Shown here: one piece after another, positions 26,785-35,544 of the stretch
Layout of the letters: each line of letters opens with the position of its first letter
How positions within the stretch are numbered: position 1 is the first letter of the stretch
Assembly (NCBI GenBank): GCA_023957125.1
Contig: JAMLHL010000010.1
Location: forward strand, 62,001-126,000
Length of the DNA stretch: 64,000 nt
Source of the DNA: Chitinophagaceae bacterium
GTDB lineage: Bacteria > Bacteroidota > Bacteroidia > Chitinophagales > Chitinophagaceae
Direction of reading: 5' to 3'
Made by a program: the position numbers and the translations under genes
Notes under the pieces: model-generated
What the model was told of the DNA's origin: nothing
Databases searched by the model: none
What the model saw: only the letters and a program-made list of their open reading frames with translations

Positions 26785-27381
26785 TTGATCCGAAAGGATA
26801 AATACCACGATGCACAATTAATTGGGGAACTACGGCAAAATAATGCTGAGGCATTCATTGAATTATATAACAGGTATCATGCAAAGATGTATAGCTGGCT
26901 GATCCGTTTTGTTAAACTGCCTGATCTTGCTGAAGATATCATCCAGGATACTTTTTTGAAAATCTGGGAGATCAGGCATCGCCTCAATCCGGCACAATCT
27001 TTCCCTGCCTATCTATACCGTATAAGCCGCAATAAAGCCTTTAAATTATTAAAGAAGATATCACTGGATGAAACGCTCAGGAAACAGGTATTGATCCGGT
27101 TTGAAATGGAGTCAGACGACCCCGAAAAAAGATTACGGTGGTTGCAATACCAGCGGTTGCTGGAAAATGCGATTAACCGGTTGCCCGCACAACGACGAAA
27201 AGTATTTAAGCTGTGCAGACAAAGCAATAAAACATACGATGAAGTGGCGAATGAGTTAGGCATTTCGCGTAATACGGTGAAGGAACACATGATGAAAGCC
27301 ATGCAGGACATCAGGCAATATTTCTACCGGTACGGTGAGATCAGCCTCATCCTGTTGTTGCTCAGTGAGGTTATTTTTTAA
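26785..27381 (+). CDS. ECF RNA polymerase sigma factor (FecI type)
   Basis: A sigma-70 family factor of 198 residues for TonB-dependent signalling. Region 2 is seen as FIELYNRYHAKMYSWLIRF and LAEDIIQDTFLKIWE, and region 4 as INRLPAQRRKVFKLCRQSNK with the helix-turn-helix YDEVANELGISRNTVKEHM. The only in-frame starts are TTG at 26785 or ATT; I use the TTG. The C-terminus ends in a hydrophobic tail usual for this group. Its FecR partner, normally directly downstream, lies 940 bp away behind an opposite-strand toxin/antitoxin pair, and the two convergent genes overlap by 11 bp. Confidence 0.88.
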   Translation: MIRKDKYHDAQLIGELRQNNAEAFIELYNRYHAKMYSWLIRFVKLPDLAEDIIQDTFLKIWEIRHRLNPAQSFPAYLYRISRNKAFKLLKKISLDETLRKQVLIRFEMESDDPEKRLRWLQYQRLLENAINRLPAQRRKVFKLCRQSNKTYDEVANELGISRNTVKEHMMKAMQDIRQYFYRYGEISLILLLLSEVIF

Positions 27382-27787
27382 GTGTTTGAAGATAGCTTTC
27401 TGCATCCATTACCGGAATGAGTGCATTTTTAAAATCTTTTTCATTTCGCGTAATGATCACATCACAGTTTGTTGCAATGGCGCTGAAATACTGCATAGCA
27501 TCTTCAAAGTCTTTAAAGCCGGAATTGATCGCTTTTTCAACTACTTCACCATCCATAATTGATAGGCTGCAAATCAGCTTGAATTTCCTGATCTTTTCAA
27601 GCGCAACTTTAGCATTTTCATATTTTGAGAGCAGGTAGTAAGCATTTGATACCGAACTTGGAGAAGTATATATTCTAATTTTCTTTTGGTCTGCTAAAGT
27701 CAGGACTTTTGCCGCCGGCTCATAGAAGTTTTCTCTTTCTCCAAGAAAGTCAATCACGATATTCGTATCTAAAAAAATCCGCTGCAT
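27371..27787 (-). CDS. PIN-domain toxin (VapC-like)
   Basis: A 138-residue PIN-domain ribonuclease, the toxin of a type II pair. The acidic metal-binding residues are in IFLDTNIVIDF (D7, D13), FKDFEDAMQYF and TRNEKDF, the usual VapC layout. It starts at 27787, two bases after the stop of its antitoxin gene, and its stop region overlaps the 3' end of the sigma gene on the other strand. Interference between convergent transcripts would be expected at that overlap. Confidence 0.85.
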   Translation of the reverse strand: MQRIFLDTNIVIDFLGERENFYEPAAKVLTLADQKKIRIYTSPSSVSNAYYLLSKYENAKVALEKIRKFKLICSLSIMDGEVVEKAINSGFKDFEDAMQYFSAIATNCDVIITRNEKDFKNALIPVMDAESYLQTLKK

Positions 27788-27789
27788 CC

Positions 27790-28044
27790 CTATTGATATT
27801 TTTTGTCTAGAAAATCAAGATATTTTTCTCTTGCTTTTTTGGCATCAATGTTTGCAGGAATACTTTTTCCACTGGAAATACTCTTTACAAAAGGCGAAAT
27901 CTCAAAGTCATTATTTTGATCACGTGTTAATGAATCAAGGTAGTTTTCTATTAATCTTGATAAGCTTGTTTTTTTATTTGAAGCGTACTGCTTAGCACGC
28001 TCAATCACTCTTTCGCTCAATCTTAATGTCAATTTACTATCCAT
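27790..28044 (-). CDS. ribbon-helix-helix antitoxin (DUF6364-like)
   Basis: An 84-residue antitoxin, with the start chosen at 28044 so that the protein begins MDSKLTLRLSERVIERAK; the longer frame from 28068 would overlap the promoter. The N-terminal beta strand LTLRL and two helices match a ribbon-helix-helix DNA-binding fold, and the C-terminal half is a toxin-binding tail. It precedes the PIN gene by two bases, as expected for antitoxin-first pairs. A 6-bp inverted repeat around the promoter is a likely operator. Confidence 0.8.
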   Translation of the reverse strand: MDSKLTLRLSERVIERAKQYASNKKTSLSRLIENYLDSLTRDQNNDFEISPFVKSISSGKSIPANIDAKKAREKYLDFLDKKYQ

Positions 28045-28057
28045 ATCACATACATTT

Positions 28058-28090
28058 AGTACGGCCAAATATACAAATTTTATACGTACT
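28058..28090 (-). promoter_or_regulatory. promoter and candidate operator of the toxin/antitoxin pair
   Basis: AGTACG (28058-28063) and CGTACT (28085-28090) form an inverted repeat with 21 bases between them. Inside on the minus strand is TATATTTG (28066-28073), an exact TAnnTTTG box, followed by the leader of the antitoxin gene. An RHH antitoxin dimer binding both arms would cover the -7 box. Confidence 0.5.
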
Positions 28091-28140
28091 TTATAGCCTG
28101 GTTGATTAATTTTTCAGACTTTTCACTTCTTAAACAGCCT

Positions 28141-28262
28141 ATTCAACCCTTTCAGGGTTATGTTCTTCATCTGCCCTACCCCCGGCCTTGTTGGGGGCTA
28201 TTGATAGGTATAGCCCTTCGGGCTTTTACCCCCAAACCTGGAACTTGCAACCTGAAACTTTT
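28141..28262 (+). repeat. triple-hairpin intergenic repeat with family D-like words
   Basis: Three short hairpins follow one another: ACCCT-TTC-AGGGT (28146-28158), a CCCCC/GGGGG stem (28179-28197) and AGCCC-TTC-GGGCT (28212-28224), the last followed by TTT. Then come the family D words acctggaacttgcaacctg. The layout recalls dispersed intergenic repeats known in several Bacteroidota. It lies between the antitoxin and FecR genes. Confidence 0.5.
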
Positions 28263-28320
28263 TCCACCCCCACCCACCCTGTTTTTCTTTTCCGGGATTT
28301 ATACCTAATAAATCCACAGA

Positions 28321-29550
28321 ATGGAAAAAGATAAAACCTATTATAAGCAATTGATCGCCCGCTATCTCGACGATGAATGCACGGCGGAAGAGCTGGAGGA
28401 AGTATTGGATTACATAGGGAAAGACGAAGCGAATCGTTTGATGCTGGAGCAGATGCGGGCAGCCCACGAGCAGTCGTTCAGCCGGGAACTGCCGCTGGAG
28501 GAAAATGAATGGAGCGAACGGGTAAGATTAGAATTATTGAAGAGAACCGGCGCTGGTATAGTGGTGCCATTTTATAAAAGAAGATTTGCCAGGGTAGCGG
28601 CAGCCATTATTTTAGTACTGGTTTCTGCAGCCGCTTATTATTACCTGAATGATGGAAGCAGATCTGTGGCGCCTGCGGTGGCCTCAGAAAATAAAAATGA
28701 AAACATTATTCCCGGAGGGAACAAAGCCACATTAACGCTGGCAGACGGTTCCGTAATAGATCTCAACGAAGCGGAGAACGGAGACGTGGCGCTTCAGGGA
28801 AATGCGAAGGTCATTAAGATAGAGGGGCAGCTTAGTTATGCTACGTCCGGTGGGCAAGACAATGGGGTTGCGTATAATACCGTTACCACACCCCGTGGCG
28901 GACAGTATGTGATAGTATTAGCCGATGGCAGCAAAGTGTGGCTCAATGCCGCGTCTTCGCTGAAATTCCCAACAACGTTCAAAAATGCCGCCAGGCAGGT
29001 AGAGCTGACCGGAGAAGGATACTTTGAAATTGCTAAAAGTGTATTGCCGGGTGGGAAAAAGCAGCCATTCCATGTGAATATAAAATCTGCCACAGGCAAT
29101 GGCGGCATTATCGAAGTTTTAGGCACCCATTTTAATATAATGGCTTACGATGAAGAAGCAGCAATAAACACCACCCTGCTCGAAGGGTCAGTTAAGGTAA
29201 ATATGCCGGACAAAACTGTGTTCCTGACCCCTGGCCAACAGGCACATATAACAAAGTCTGACAAAAGAACAGAGGTGCTTACCGGTGTTGATATTGAAAC
29301 TGTAGTTGCCTGGAAAAACGGGGCGTTCTGGTTTGACAACTTGGATGTGAAAGCCATTATGCGACAAATAGCGCGGTGGTATGATGTTAATATCGTGTAT
29401 GAAGCGGGGCTTCCGGAAACAGGTCTTTCAGGAAAAATTGAGCGTAAAAAAAATATCGGGCAATTACTGGAAATTCTTGAAACTACACATAAGGTTCAGT
29501 TTAATATTAAAGGGAAGAATATAATCGTATCCCCTTATAAAGAATCATAA
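28321..29550 (+). CDS. FecR-family anti-sigma factor
   Basis: A FecR protein of 409 residues that holds a FecI-type sigma factor at the membrane until a TonB receptor signals. The N-terminal cytoplasmic part (about 1-85) includes LDDECTAEELEEVLDYI, then a membrane segment (VAAAIILVLVSAAAYYYL, about 91-108). The periplasmic FecR domain has VTTPRGGQYVIVLADGSKV and a DUF4974-like C-terminus ending in LLEILETTHKVQFNI. Its sigma partner is at 26785. The downstream receptor gene is broken, so its input signal may be lost. Confidence 0.88.
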   Translation: MEKDKTYYKQLIARYLDDECTAEELEEVLDYIGKDEANRLMLEQMRAAHEQSFSRELPLEENEWSERVRLELLKRTGAGIVVPFYKRRFARVAAAIILVLVSAAAYYYLNDGSRSVAPAVASENKNENIIPGGNKATLTLADGSVIDLNEAENGDVALQGNAKVIKIEGQLSYATSGGQDNGVAYNTVTTPRGGQYVIVLADGSKVWLNAASSLKFPTTFKNAARQVELTGEGYFEIAKSVLPGGKKQPFHVNIKSATGNGGIIEVLGTHFNIMAYDEEAAINTTLLEGSVKVNMPDKTVFLTPGQQAHITKSDKRTEVLTGVDIETVVAWKNGAFWFDNLDVKAIMRQIARWYDVNIVYEAGLPETGLSGKIERKKNIGQLLEILETTHKVQFNIKGKNIIVSPYKES

Positions 29551-29611
29551 ACCCTTTTTCTTAACCAAAATACATACAATAATGTAATAACCTGCTTTAG
29601 CCAAAACAAAA

Positions 29612-29638
29612 GCCGGAAGTGCTACCAACACTCCCGGC
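29612..29638 (+). promoter_or_regulatory. intergenic hairpin between FecR and SusC remnant
   Basis: GCCGG-A-AGTG and CACT-C-CCGGC form a stem with one mismatch and a 7-base loop. No T-run follows, so an mRNA processing or attenuation role is more likely than termination. Hairpins at this place, between the anti-sigma gene and the receptor gene, are common in related loci. Confidence 0.5.
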
Positions 29639-29700
29639 GGATGGGCAATTAAAATTCAAACGATCACACTCAAATTTTCAAAACCCAAACATTCAAAATT

Positions 29701-30054
29701 ATGGATTCACGATTGTTTTACCAAGTTCAGAAGAGTTCTGGTAAATTTTTTATTAAAAAGCTGTTGATTATGAAGCTAACTGCAGTTTTGATCCTTGCGT
29801 TCACCTTACAACTTAATGCAAAAACGTATTCACAGGAAATACGTATTTCCGAGAAAAATATTTCTCTTTCAAAAGTTTTCCGGCTTATTGAGAAGCAAAC
29901 GGGTTATTCGTTCATCTACGAGAACAAGGCCCTGAGGAAGGCTAAACCTGTTTCCCTTGATATAAGGAATACCGACCTCACTGAGGTGCTGAATATGTGC
30001 TTCAAAGAACAGCCTCTACCTCTTTATGTCGTATTCCGACCTGTGCTTCTATAA
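29701..30054 (+). pseudogene. SusC/TonB receptor remnant: signal peptide and STN domain only
   Basis: The frame encodes a start (MDSRLFYQVQKSSGKFF), a signal ending NAKTYSQ and the STN secretin/TonB short N-terminal domain (ISEKNISLSKVFRLIEKQ through DIRNTDLTEVLNMCFKEQPL). In an intact SusC of FecI/FecR type the plug and barrel of about 900 residues would follow. Here the frame runs instead into SusD sequence after about base 30013 and stops at 30054. It is the beheaded sensor part of a deleted receptor gene. Confidence 0.85.
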
Positions 30055-30481
30055 AGCAGAAGCGGCATTGCTTGGGTGGGCAGGTCTTCAGCCCGGCGAT
30101 GCTGAAGCATTTTACCGGGATGGGATAAAAGCAGCCATGAAGGTTGATCCCTACAACATACCGGATGCCGACATCACTACTTATCTCGACAATGAAGGAA
30201 CACTTTCAGGAACCGAAGAAGAGCAGCTGGGAAAGATCATGGGCCAGAAATGGATCAGCCTGTTCATGCGGCATTATGAAGCTTATGCTGAGTGGCGCCG
30301 TACGGGGTATCCAAAGCTGATCCCCGGTCCAAACCAGGGAGTGACAAATGGTACAATACCCCGCAGAGGGGTCTACTCCGGCACTGAGCGCTTTCGCAAC
30401 CCGGATGAATACAATGCTGCTGCTGCCCGGATGTCGAATGGCGACAGCTATTTGAGTAAGGTATGGTGGGATAAAAAGTAA
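30014..30481 (+). pseudogene. SusD/RagB C-terminal remnant
   Basis: In a frame one base off the SusC remnant, the sequence reads as the C-terminal third of a SusD protein: MSYSDLCFYKAEAALLGW, then GQKWISLFMRHYEAYAEWRR, RTGYPKLIPGPNQG and the final WWDKK. The N-terminal two thirds and the signal peptide are missing. Together with the STN fragment this shows one deletion of several kilobases between the SusC and SusD genes. The 151-residue frame from 30026 has no signal and is unlikely to be translated. Confidence 0.85.
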
Positions 30482-30578
30482 AAAGCACGCTGCTGTTATG
30501 TCAGACGTGAAACGACAAATGTGAGACCATCACGTTTATCGTCTCACTTCTCTCAAAGAAATAGCGCTACTTTAGCGT

Positions 30579-33266
30579 ATGAAGCGAAGAAATTTCATTA
30601 AAAAAAGCGGGCTTGCTACAGGGAGCCTGCTTTTTTCTACCCGTGTATTGTTCTCAAAAACGGAGATACCCGGCTACCCCGTACATAATATCCCGGTGGA
30701 TAAGGGACTTGACCCGGCATGGATCAGGTCGTTGTATCAAAGGGGAGCCGCAACCACATATCTCAAATCAAAAAATGAATTGAAGTATATCGGCATGCCC
30801 GCAGGCGGTCTGCATGCGGGTACGGTTTACCTTGGCGGCGACGGGCGCTTATGGCTCTGGGGTATTTATAACGATGAAAGAGAAGGCATTGATCCTAAAA
30901 CCATTTTATGGAATGACGGAACAAAAGAAGTGAAAGTCCGCAGCCGCGATGGCGCAAGCTATGTAGAGCCTGCGCTGGCCGATAATAAAAGGGTGCTGGA
31001 GCAGGGCTTTGCAGTCAAAATAGAATATGAGGGAAAAACCATTATCAAAATATTAGACGAAAACGGCTTTGAGGAAATAAAATTCGAAGCGGCTTACCCG
31101 GTTGCTACCGTGCGTTATATAGATGAAGCGCTCCCTGTAAATATTGCATTGAAAGCAGGAGCCATATTCATTCCCCTCGATGCGGATAATTCGGCTTTGC
31201 CTGCTACCGTATTTTCTATCAGCATAGAAAACAAAACCAATAAAAGCATCAATGCTGACATTATCGGCTGGTTGGAAAACGGGGCTAATAAATTAACTGC
31301 ATCTGATAACGATGGTGTAAAAAGAAATACTGCTATCGTTCAGGAAAACCATTCCGGCATATTAGGTGCTTTTGATGCCACAAATCCGGAGGCTGCTTTA
31401 CAGCGTGATGCCGGTACTACCTGTATCACGTTTATCGGAAAAGGAGCAACCCTTAATACAAATGCGCAACCATACCCGGTAGATGTTGATTTCTTTCGTC
31501 AAAAGAAAGATGAAGCGAGTACAATAAGCGCCGGTAAAAAATTGACCGGCAGCATTGGTATTTCGCAGCACATCGAACCGGGTAATACGATTGAATCAAA
31601 CTATATCATAAGCTGGCATTTTGATCATCCTCTGTCTAAGAGGCTGGATAAGCTTCCCGAAACAAAAGGCAGCTATTATTATGGTAAACGTTTTAACGAC
31701 GCCTATGAGGTGGGGGCATATATCGCACAGAATTTTAACCGGTTGTACACTCAAACTTTATTGTGGCAGGAAACATATTATGATTCCACACTGCCCTTCT
31801 GGTTCCTGGAGAGAACATTGCTGAACATCGGTACACTTGCCACCGCAAATACCTATCGTTTTGCCAACGATCGTTTCTGGGGCTGGGAAGGGGTAAACGC
31901 CTGCGAAGGCACCTGCACGCATGTATGGCAGTATGCACAGGCTATGGGCAGGATTTTCCCATCGCTTGAAAGAGACGCGCGGCAAAGGACAGACCTTGGT
32001 ATTGCTATGCAGGAAAATGGCGGTATAATATTTCGTGCTGAATATGAAACACGGCCCGCTATTGACGGACAGGCAGGCACTATACTGCGTATTTACCGGG
32101 AGCACCAGATGAGCAATGATGATAGATTCCTGCGTAGTAACTGGAGTAATATCAAAAAAGCGGTATCCTTTATGCTGGCGCAGGATAAAAATGGCGATGG
32201 CATGACGGATACGCCCATGGAAAATACACTTGATGCAGTATGGGAAGGAGAGATCGCATGGATAGTTGGCTTGTGCATTGCTGCGGCAAAGGCAGCCCAG
32301 TTGATGGCAGAGGAGATGCACGATGACGCATTTGCAAAAACCTGTAGGCAGTATGTTGAAAAAGGCAGCAGGAACATGGCTGAAAAATTATTTAACGGGG
32401 AATATTTTATTCATCGTCCGGATGCAGTGCAGGGAAGAAAAAGATTAGGCTCCTACAACACCTGTCATATAGACCAGGTGTACGGGCAAAGCTGGGCATG
32501 GCAGGTGGGGCTTGGAAGATTATGGGATAAAGAAAAGACCCTGTCGGCGCTGCGCTCGTTGTGGAAATACAATTTCGCACCCGATGTCGGTCCTTACATT
32601 AAAACGCATACCGGCGGAAGACCTTATGCATTGCCCGGCGAAGCGGGTTTGATCATGAATACTAACCCGCACAATGAACCCAAACCTTATGGTGATAATG
32701 TTACATGGCAGTTGGGTTATTTTCATGAGTGCATGACAGGGTTTGAGCACCAGGTTGCCAGCCACATGATGGCGGAAGGAATGACAGATGAAGCATTGGT
32801 GATAACAAGAGCAATACACGACCGCTATCATGCTGCCAAAAGAAATCCCTATAATGAAATTGAGTGCAGCGATCATTATGCCCGTGCCATGGCAAGCTAT
32901 GGAACATTCATAACAGCCTGTGGTTTTGAGTATCACGGACCAAAGGGGTTTCTGGGGTTTTCTCCGGGATGGGATAAGGAAGATTTTAAATCAGCTTTTA
33001 CAGCAGCAGAAGGCTGGGGTGCTTATTGCCAGAGCAAAATGGATGGCCGGCAACAACATGCTATCCGGCTTAAATATGGCTCCCTGTTGTTGAGAACGCT
33101 TTCCTTTGAAAATCTGCTACAGAAAAAAATAAAAGCGATTTCAGTCACATTGAATGGACAGGCGATTCATGCAAATTACAAAAACGAGGGAGAGCGTATC
33201 CTAATCAGCTTCCCCAATAAGGTTTTGATAAACGCCCCTGAGGAAATGTTCATCAGGTTGGGTTGA
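30579..33266 (+). CDS. glycoside hydrolase, GH116/glucosylceramidase-like (DUF608)
   Basis: An exported enzyme of 895 residues with a Tat-type start (MKRRNFIKKSGLATGSLLF). It has the GH116 two-domain layout: an N-terminal beta-sandwich region with YIGMPAGGLHAGTVYLGGDG, and a C-terminal alpha/alpha barrel with CEGTCTHVWQYAQAMGR and ENTLDAVWEGEIAWI. The acidic residues of these last two segments are candidate catalytic residues by analogy with the family. It lies 97 bp after the SusD remnant and is the only intact enzyme gene left in the broken locus. Substrate would be a beta-glucoside or beta-xyloside; the sequence alone cannot say. Confidence 0.82.
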   Translation: MKRRNFIKKSGLATGSLLFSTRVLFSKTEIPGYPVHNIPVDKGLDPAWIRSLYQRGAATTYLKSKNELKYIGMPAGGLHAGTVYLGGDGRLWLWGIYNDEREGIDPKTILWNDGTKEVKVRSRDGASYVEPALADNKRVLEQGFAVKIEYEGKTIIKILDENGFEEIKFEAAYPVATVRYIDEALPVNIALKAGAIFIPLDADNSALPATVFSISIENKTNKSINADIIGWLENGANKLTASDNDGVKRNTAIVQENHSGILGAFDATNPEAALQRDAGTTCITFIGKGATLNTNAQPYPVDVDFFRQKKDEASTISAGKKLTGSIGISQHIEPGNTIESNYIISWHFDHPLSKRLDKLPETKGSYYYGKRFNDAYEVGAYIAQNFNRLYTQTLLWQETYYDSTLPFWFLERTLLNIGTLATANTYRFANDRFWGWEGVNACEGTCTHVWQYAQAMGRIFPSLERDARQRTDLGIAMQENGGIIFRAEYETRPAIDGQAGTILRIYREHQMSNDDRFLRSNWSNIKKAVSFMLAQDKNGDGMTDTPMENTLDAVWEGEIAWIVGLCIAAAKAAQLMAEEMHDDAFAKTCRQYVEKGSRNMAEKLFNGEYFIHRPDAVQGRKRLGSYNTCHIDQVYGQSWAWQVGLGRLWDKEKTLSALRSLWKYNFAPDVGPYIKTHTGGRPYALPGEAGLIMNTNPHNEPKPYGDNVTWQLGYFHECMTGFEHQVASHMMAEGMTDEALVITRAIHDRYHAAKRNPYNEIECSDHYARAMASYGTFITACGFEYHGPKGFLGFSPGWDKEDFKSAFTAAEGWGAYCQSKMDGRQQHAIRLKYGSLLLRTLSFENLLQKKIKAISVTLNGQAIHANYKNEGERILISFPNKVLINAPEEMFIRLG

Positions 33267-33329
33267 TTACCGCAATTAGGGTCTTTCCCCGTAATGCCAA
33301 TAAGCTGACGTTGAGCGTGGCCAAGCCCC

Positions 33330-34196
33330 TCACGCCTGTTCCACCTCAAACAAATGGTTGGGATACCGAAGGGGATCCTGGTTGAGCAGGTCGCACAGCA
33401 CCTGGTACAGGTCGGGGTAATGCAGGTGCAGCCTGTCGGGGCTTTTGAAATAAATTTCTATGGTTTCCGCCCAGAATTCCTGGAAGTCTTTGATAGCATA
33501 TTCGGAATACAGTCCGATGGTAAGGATCTTTTCTACATTATAGATCTTGTCGCCGATAGAGTTGAATTTCCGGAAGGAGTCTTTGAAAGTTTTATCAACA
33601 CTCAATTCGGTCTCAAAATTCTGGTAATACAGAGCATGGGCCATTTCGTGCAGTCCTACGTTCTGCAGATCGTATTTATTTTTGTAACCCTCTAAAAATT
33701 GCTTCCAGGCAATATTGATCGTATTGCCCGTTACATTGCCGATGAGGATCCGGAAAGGCTCCAATCCAACAAAAGCTTCGGGAAAAACCTGGATAATGTT
33801 GAAATGAGAAAGCAGGTATTTTTTCAAACCGAAGGTCAACTGGATAGCCGCTGCGCTGATGAGGATCGGCATTTCACGGTATCCTTTTTTGTCGTGGATA
33901 ACAAATATTTTGGTGTTGATAAATCTTTTTAAGCGGCTCAAAAATTTCTCCTGGTCAATATCAAGCAGGCGATTGTAATAAGGAAAATGACGTGTTAAAA
34001 CGGCGTGCAATACATGGTCTGAAAACTCAAGCTCATTGCCGTTATAAACCAGGGGACATTTGATGGGCGTTTCGTCCTGCGAAACTTTATCATGCCCCTG
34101 CTGATCGGTGGAATCGGTGAGCGCATACCTCGAATTGGGTATTAATTTCCAAATTGCAATTACCACTAATATGATTAAAATTATCCAGATAACCAT
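33330..34196 (-). CDS. zinc-dependent peptidase, M90/MtfA family
   Basis: A membrane-anchored protein of 288 residues with one N-terminal helix (IWIILIILVVIAIWKLI). The metalloprotease motif is LHEMAHAL (H183, E184, H187), and a later acidic residue in EFWAETIEIYF is a candidate third ligand. This is the pattern of the glucose-related peptidase MtfA (M90). In E. coli MtfA relates to the Mlc repressor, but no such partner is seen here. It is 27 bp downstream of the DUF2130 gene on the same strand. Confidence 0.85.
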   Translation of the reverse strand: MVIWIILIILVVIAIWKLIPNSRYALTDSTDQQGHDKVSQDETPIKCPLVYNGNELEFSDHVLHAVLTRHFPYYNRLLDIDQEKFLSRLKRFINTKIFVIHDKKGYREMPILISAAAIQLTFGLKKYLLSHFNIIQVFPEAFVGLEPFRILIGNVTGNTINIAWKQFLEGYKNKYDLQNVGLHEMAHALYYQNFETELSVDKTFKDSFRKFNSIGDKIYNVEKILTIGLYSEYAIKDFQEFWAETIEIYFKSPDRLHLHYPDLYQVLCDLLNQDPLRYPNHLFEVEQA

Positions 34197-34223
34197 TCCG
34201 TCTTCTTGGTAGCCTATAACGTT

Positions 34224-35501
34224 TTAGCTATCCAATAAATTATCTTCCCTCCCGTCTTCCAGCAAATTAAGGTCTATGGAATCCTGCCCGGCAATGCCTT
34301 CAATGGATCCCCGCACATGGGAGGCATTGATTAACACCTTTTCCAGTTGCTTTTCTCTCGCTTTCCATAGTTTTTCCATGGCATCCCTCTCTTTCTGAAT
34401 GGAAATACGCATAGATAAAAATCCTTCTCTGATGGCTTTCCACTGCTCTGCAAACTCCTGCCCGGTAAGATAATCGTACAATAAATGCATTTTATCGCCC
34501 TTGTTTTCCTGCGACCGGGAAGCATTATATACCCTGATAATACTGTCCCGCATAATGTGTGCCAAAGCGTTTACTTCTGCGAAGCTGCAAATCCATACTC
34601 CCTGCTTTTCCCCAAAATGGGCCATATCTTTTGGCATAGCCTGGGTAACGATAACGGCTACCTCCGCTCCCCGGGCCCGCATCTCGGCTTTCAGCTTCTC
34701 AATCCAGTCGTTGGAAAAATGCTGCGCTCTTTTGCTTTCGTAGATAATTTTTCCACACTCCTGGCCAAACTGGTTCCGGATAGTTTGAATACAATCGGCT
34801 CCTCTTACCCCTTTAGCTACTTCTTCAACCAGGTCAAAAGGAAAGCTGTTCCGCAGCAACTCTTCCAACAACAGTTCCTGCACCTCGCCCTGCATCTGCA
34901 TCGAGCCCTGCTCGGCTTTACGTTTCATCTCATCCACCAACCTTTTCTGGCCTTCCAGTTGCAGCTCCAGTTCCTTCATTTTCATCTGGTATTCGGTTTC
35001 TTTGGCGGTAATGCGCTGTTCTTCTAATTTTCGTACATCTTCCGTTATTTTTTTCCGTTCGGCCAGTAATTCCTGTTGTACCCTGATCTCCATCTCCTGC
35101 TCTCTATTTTTTAACGTCTGTTCTTTTTTCAGAAATTCCAGTTCCTTTTCACGGGCCTGTTTTAGTTTGATTTCATTGTCGTGGTTGGATTGTTGTAAAA
35201 GTTGAAGCCGGTTTTCGAAATCGGATTGTATGCTTTTCCGGAGGTCTTCTTCGAGCGATTTCTGCAGTTTTAACTTTTCATCGGTTAATTTATTGATATA
35301 ATCCGTGTCTTTTTGTTGCAGTTGTTGTTGCAGCAATTGCTCTTTCCGGAGGAACTCCTCCTGTGCTTTTTTGTGTTCGCCCTCCTTCTGCTTCAGGTAT
35401 TCCGTCATCTTTTCCCGCAATTCCTTCTTATAGTCTTCCGCTACCGCATCTTCCATCTGGAAGGGGGTGCCGCATTGCGGACATTTTATTTCTGTTGACA
35501 T
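34224..35501 (-). CDS. DUF2130-domain coiled-coil protein
   Basis: A protein of about 425 residues. I start at 35501 (MSTEIKCPQCGTPFQMEDA) since this puts a zinc-ribbon-like CxxC at the N-terminus; the frame continues six codons upstream. Residues about 25-215 are a long charged coiled coil (LQQKDTDYINKLTDEK and similar). The C-terminal third is the DUF2130 domain, with CIQTIRNQFGQECGKIIYESKR. The fold recalls restriction-nuclease-like proteins, but function is unknown. It precedes the M90 peptidase gene by 27 bp. Confidence 0.82.
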   Translation of the reverse strand: MSTEIKCPQCGTPFQMEDAVAEDYKKELREKMTEYLKQKEGEHKKAQEEFLRKEQLLQQQLQQKDTDYINKLTDEKLKLQKSLEEDLRKSIQSDFENRLQLLQQSNHDNEIKLKQAREKELEFLKKEQTLKNREQEMEIRVQQELLAERKKITEDVRKLEEQRITAKETEYQMKMKELELQLEGQKRLVDEMKRKAEQGSMQMQGEVQELLLEELLRNSFPFDLVEEVAKGVRGADCIQTIRNQFGQECGKIIYESKRAQHFSNDWIEKLKAEMRARGAEVAVIVTQAMPKDMAHFGEKQGVWICSFAEVNALAHIMRDSIIRVYNASRSQENKGDKMHLLYDYLTGQEFAEQWKAIREGFLSMRISIQKERDAMEKLWKAREKQLEKVLINASHVRGSIEGIAGQDSIDLNLLEDGREDNLLDS

Positions 35502-35544
35502 AGATTTAAATTTACGCAAGGTTACAAAACCCCCGAAATTACGG

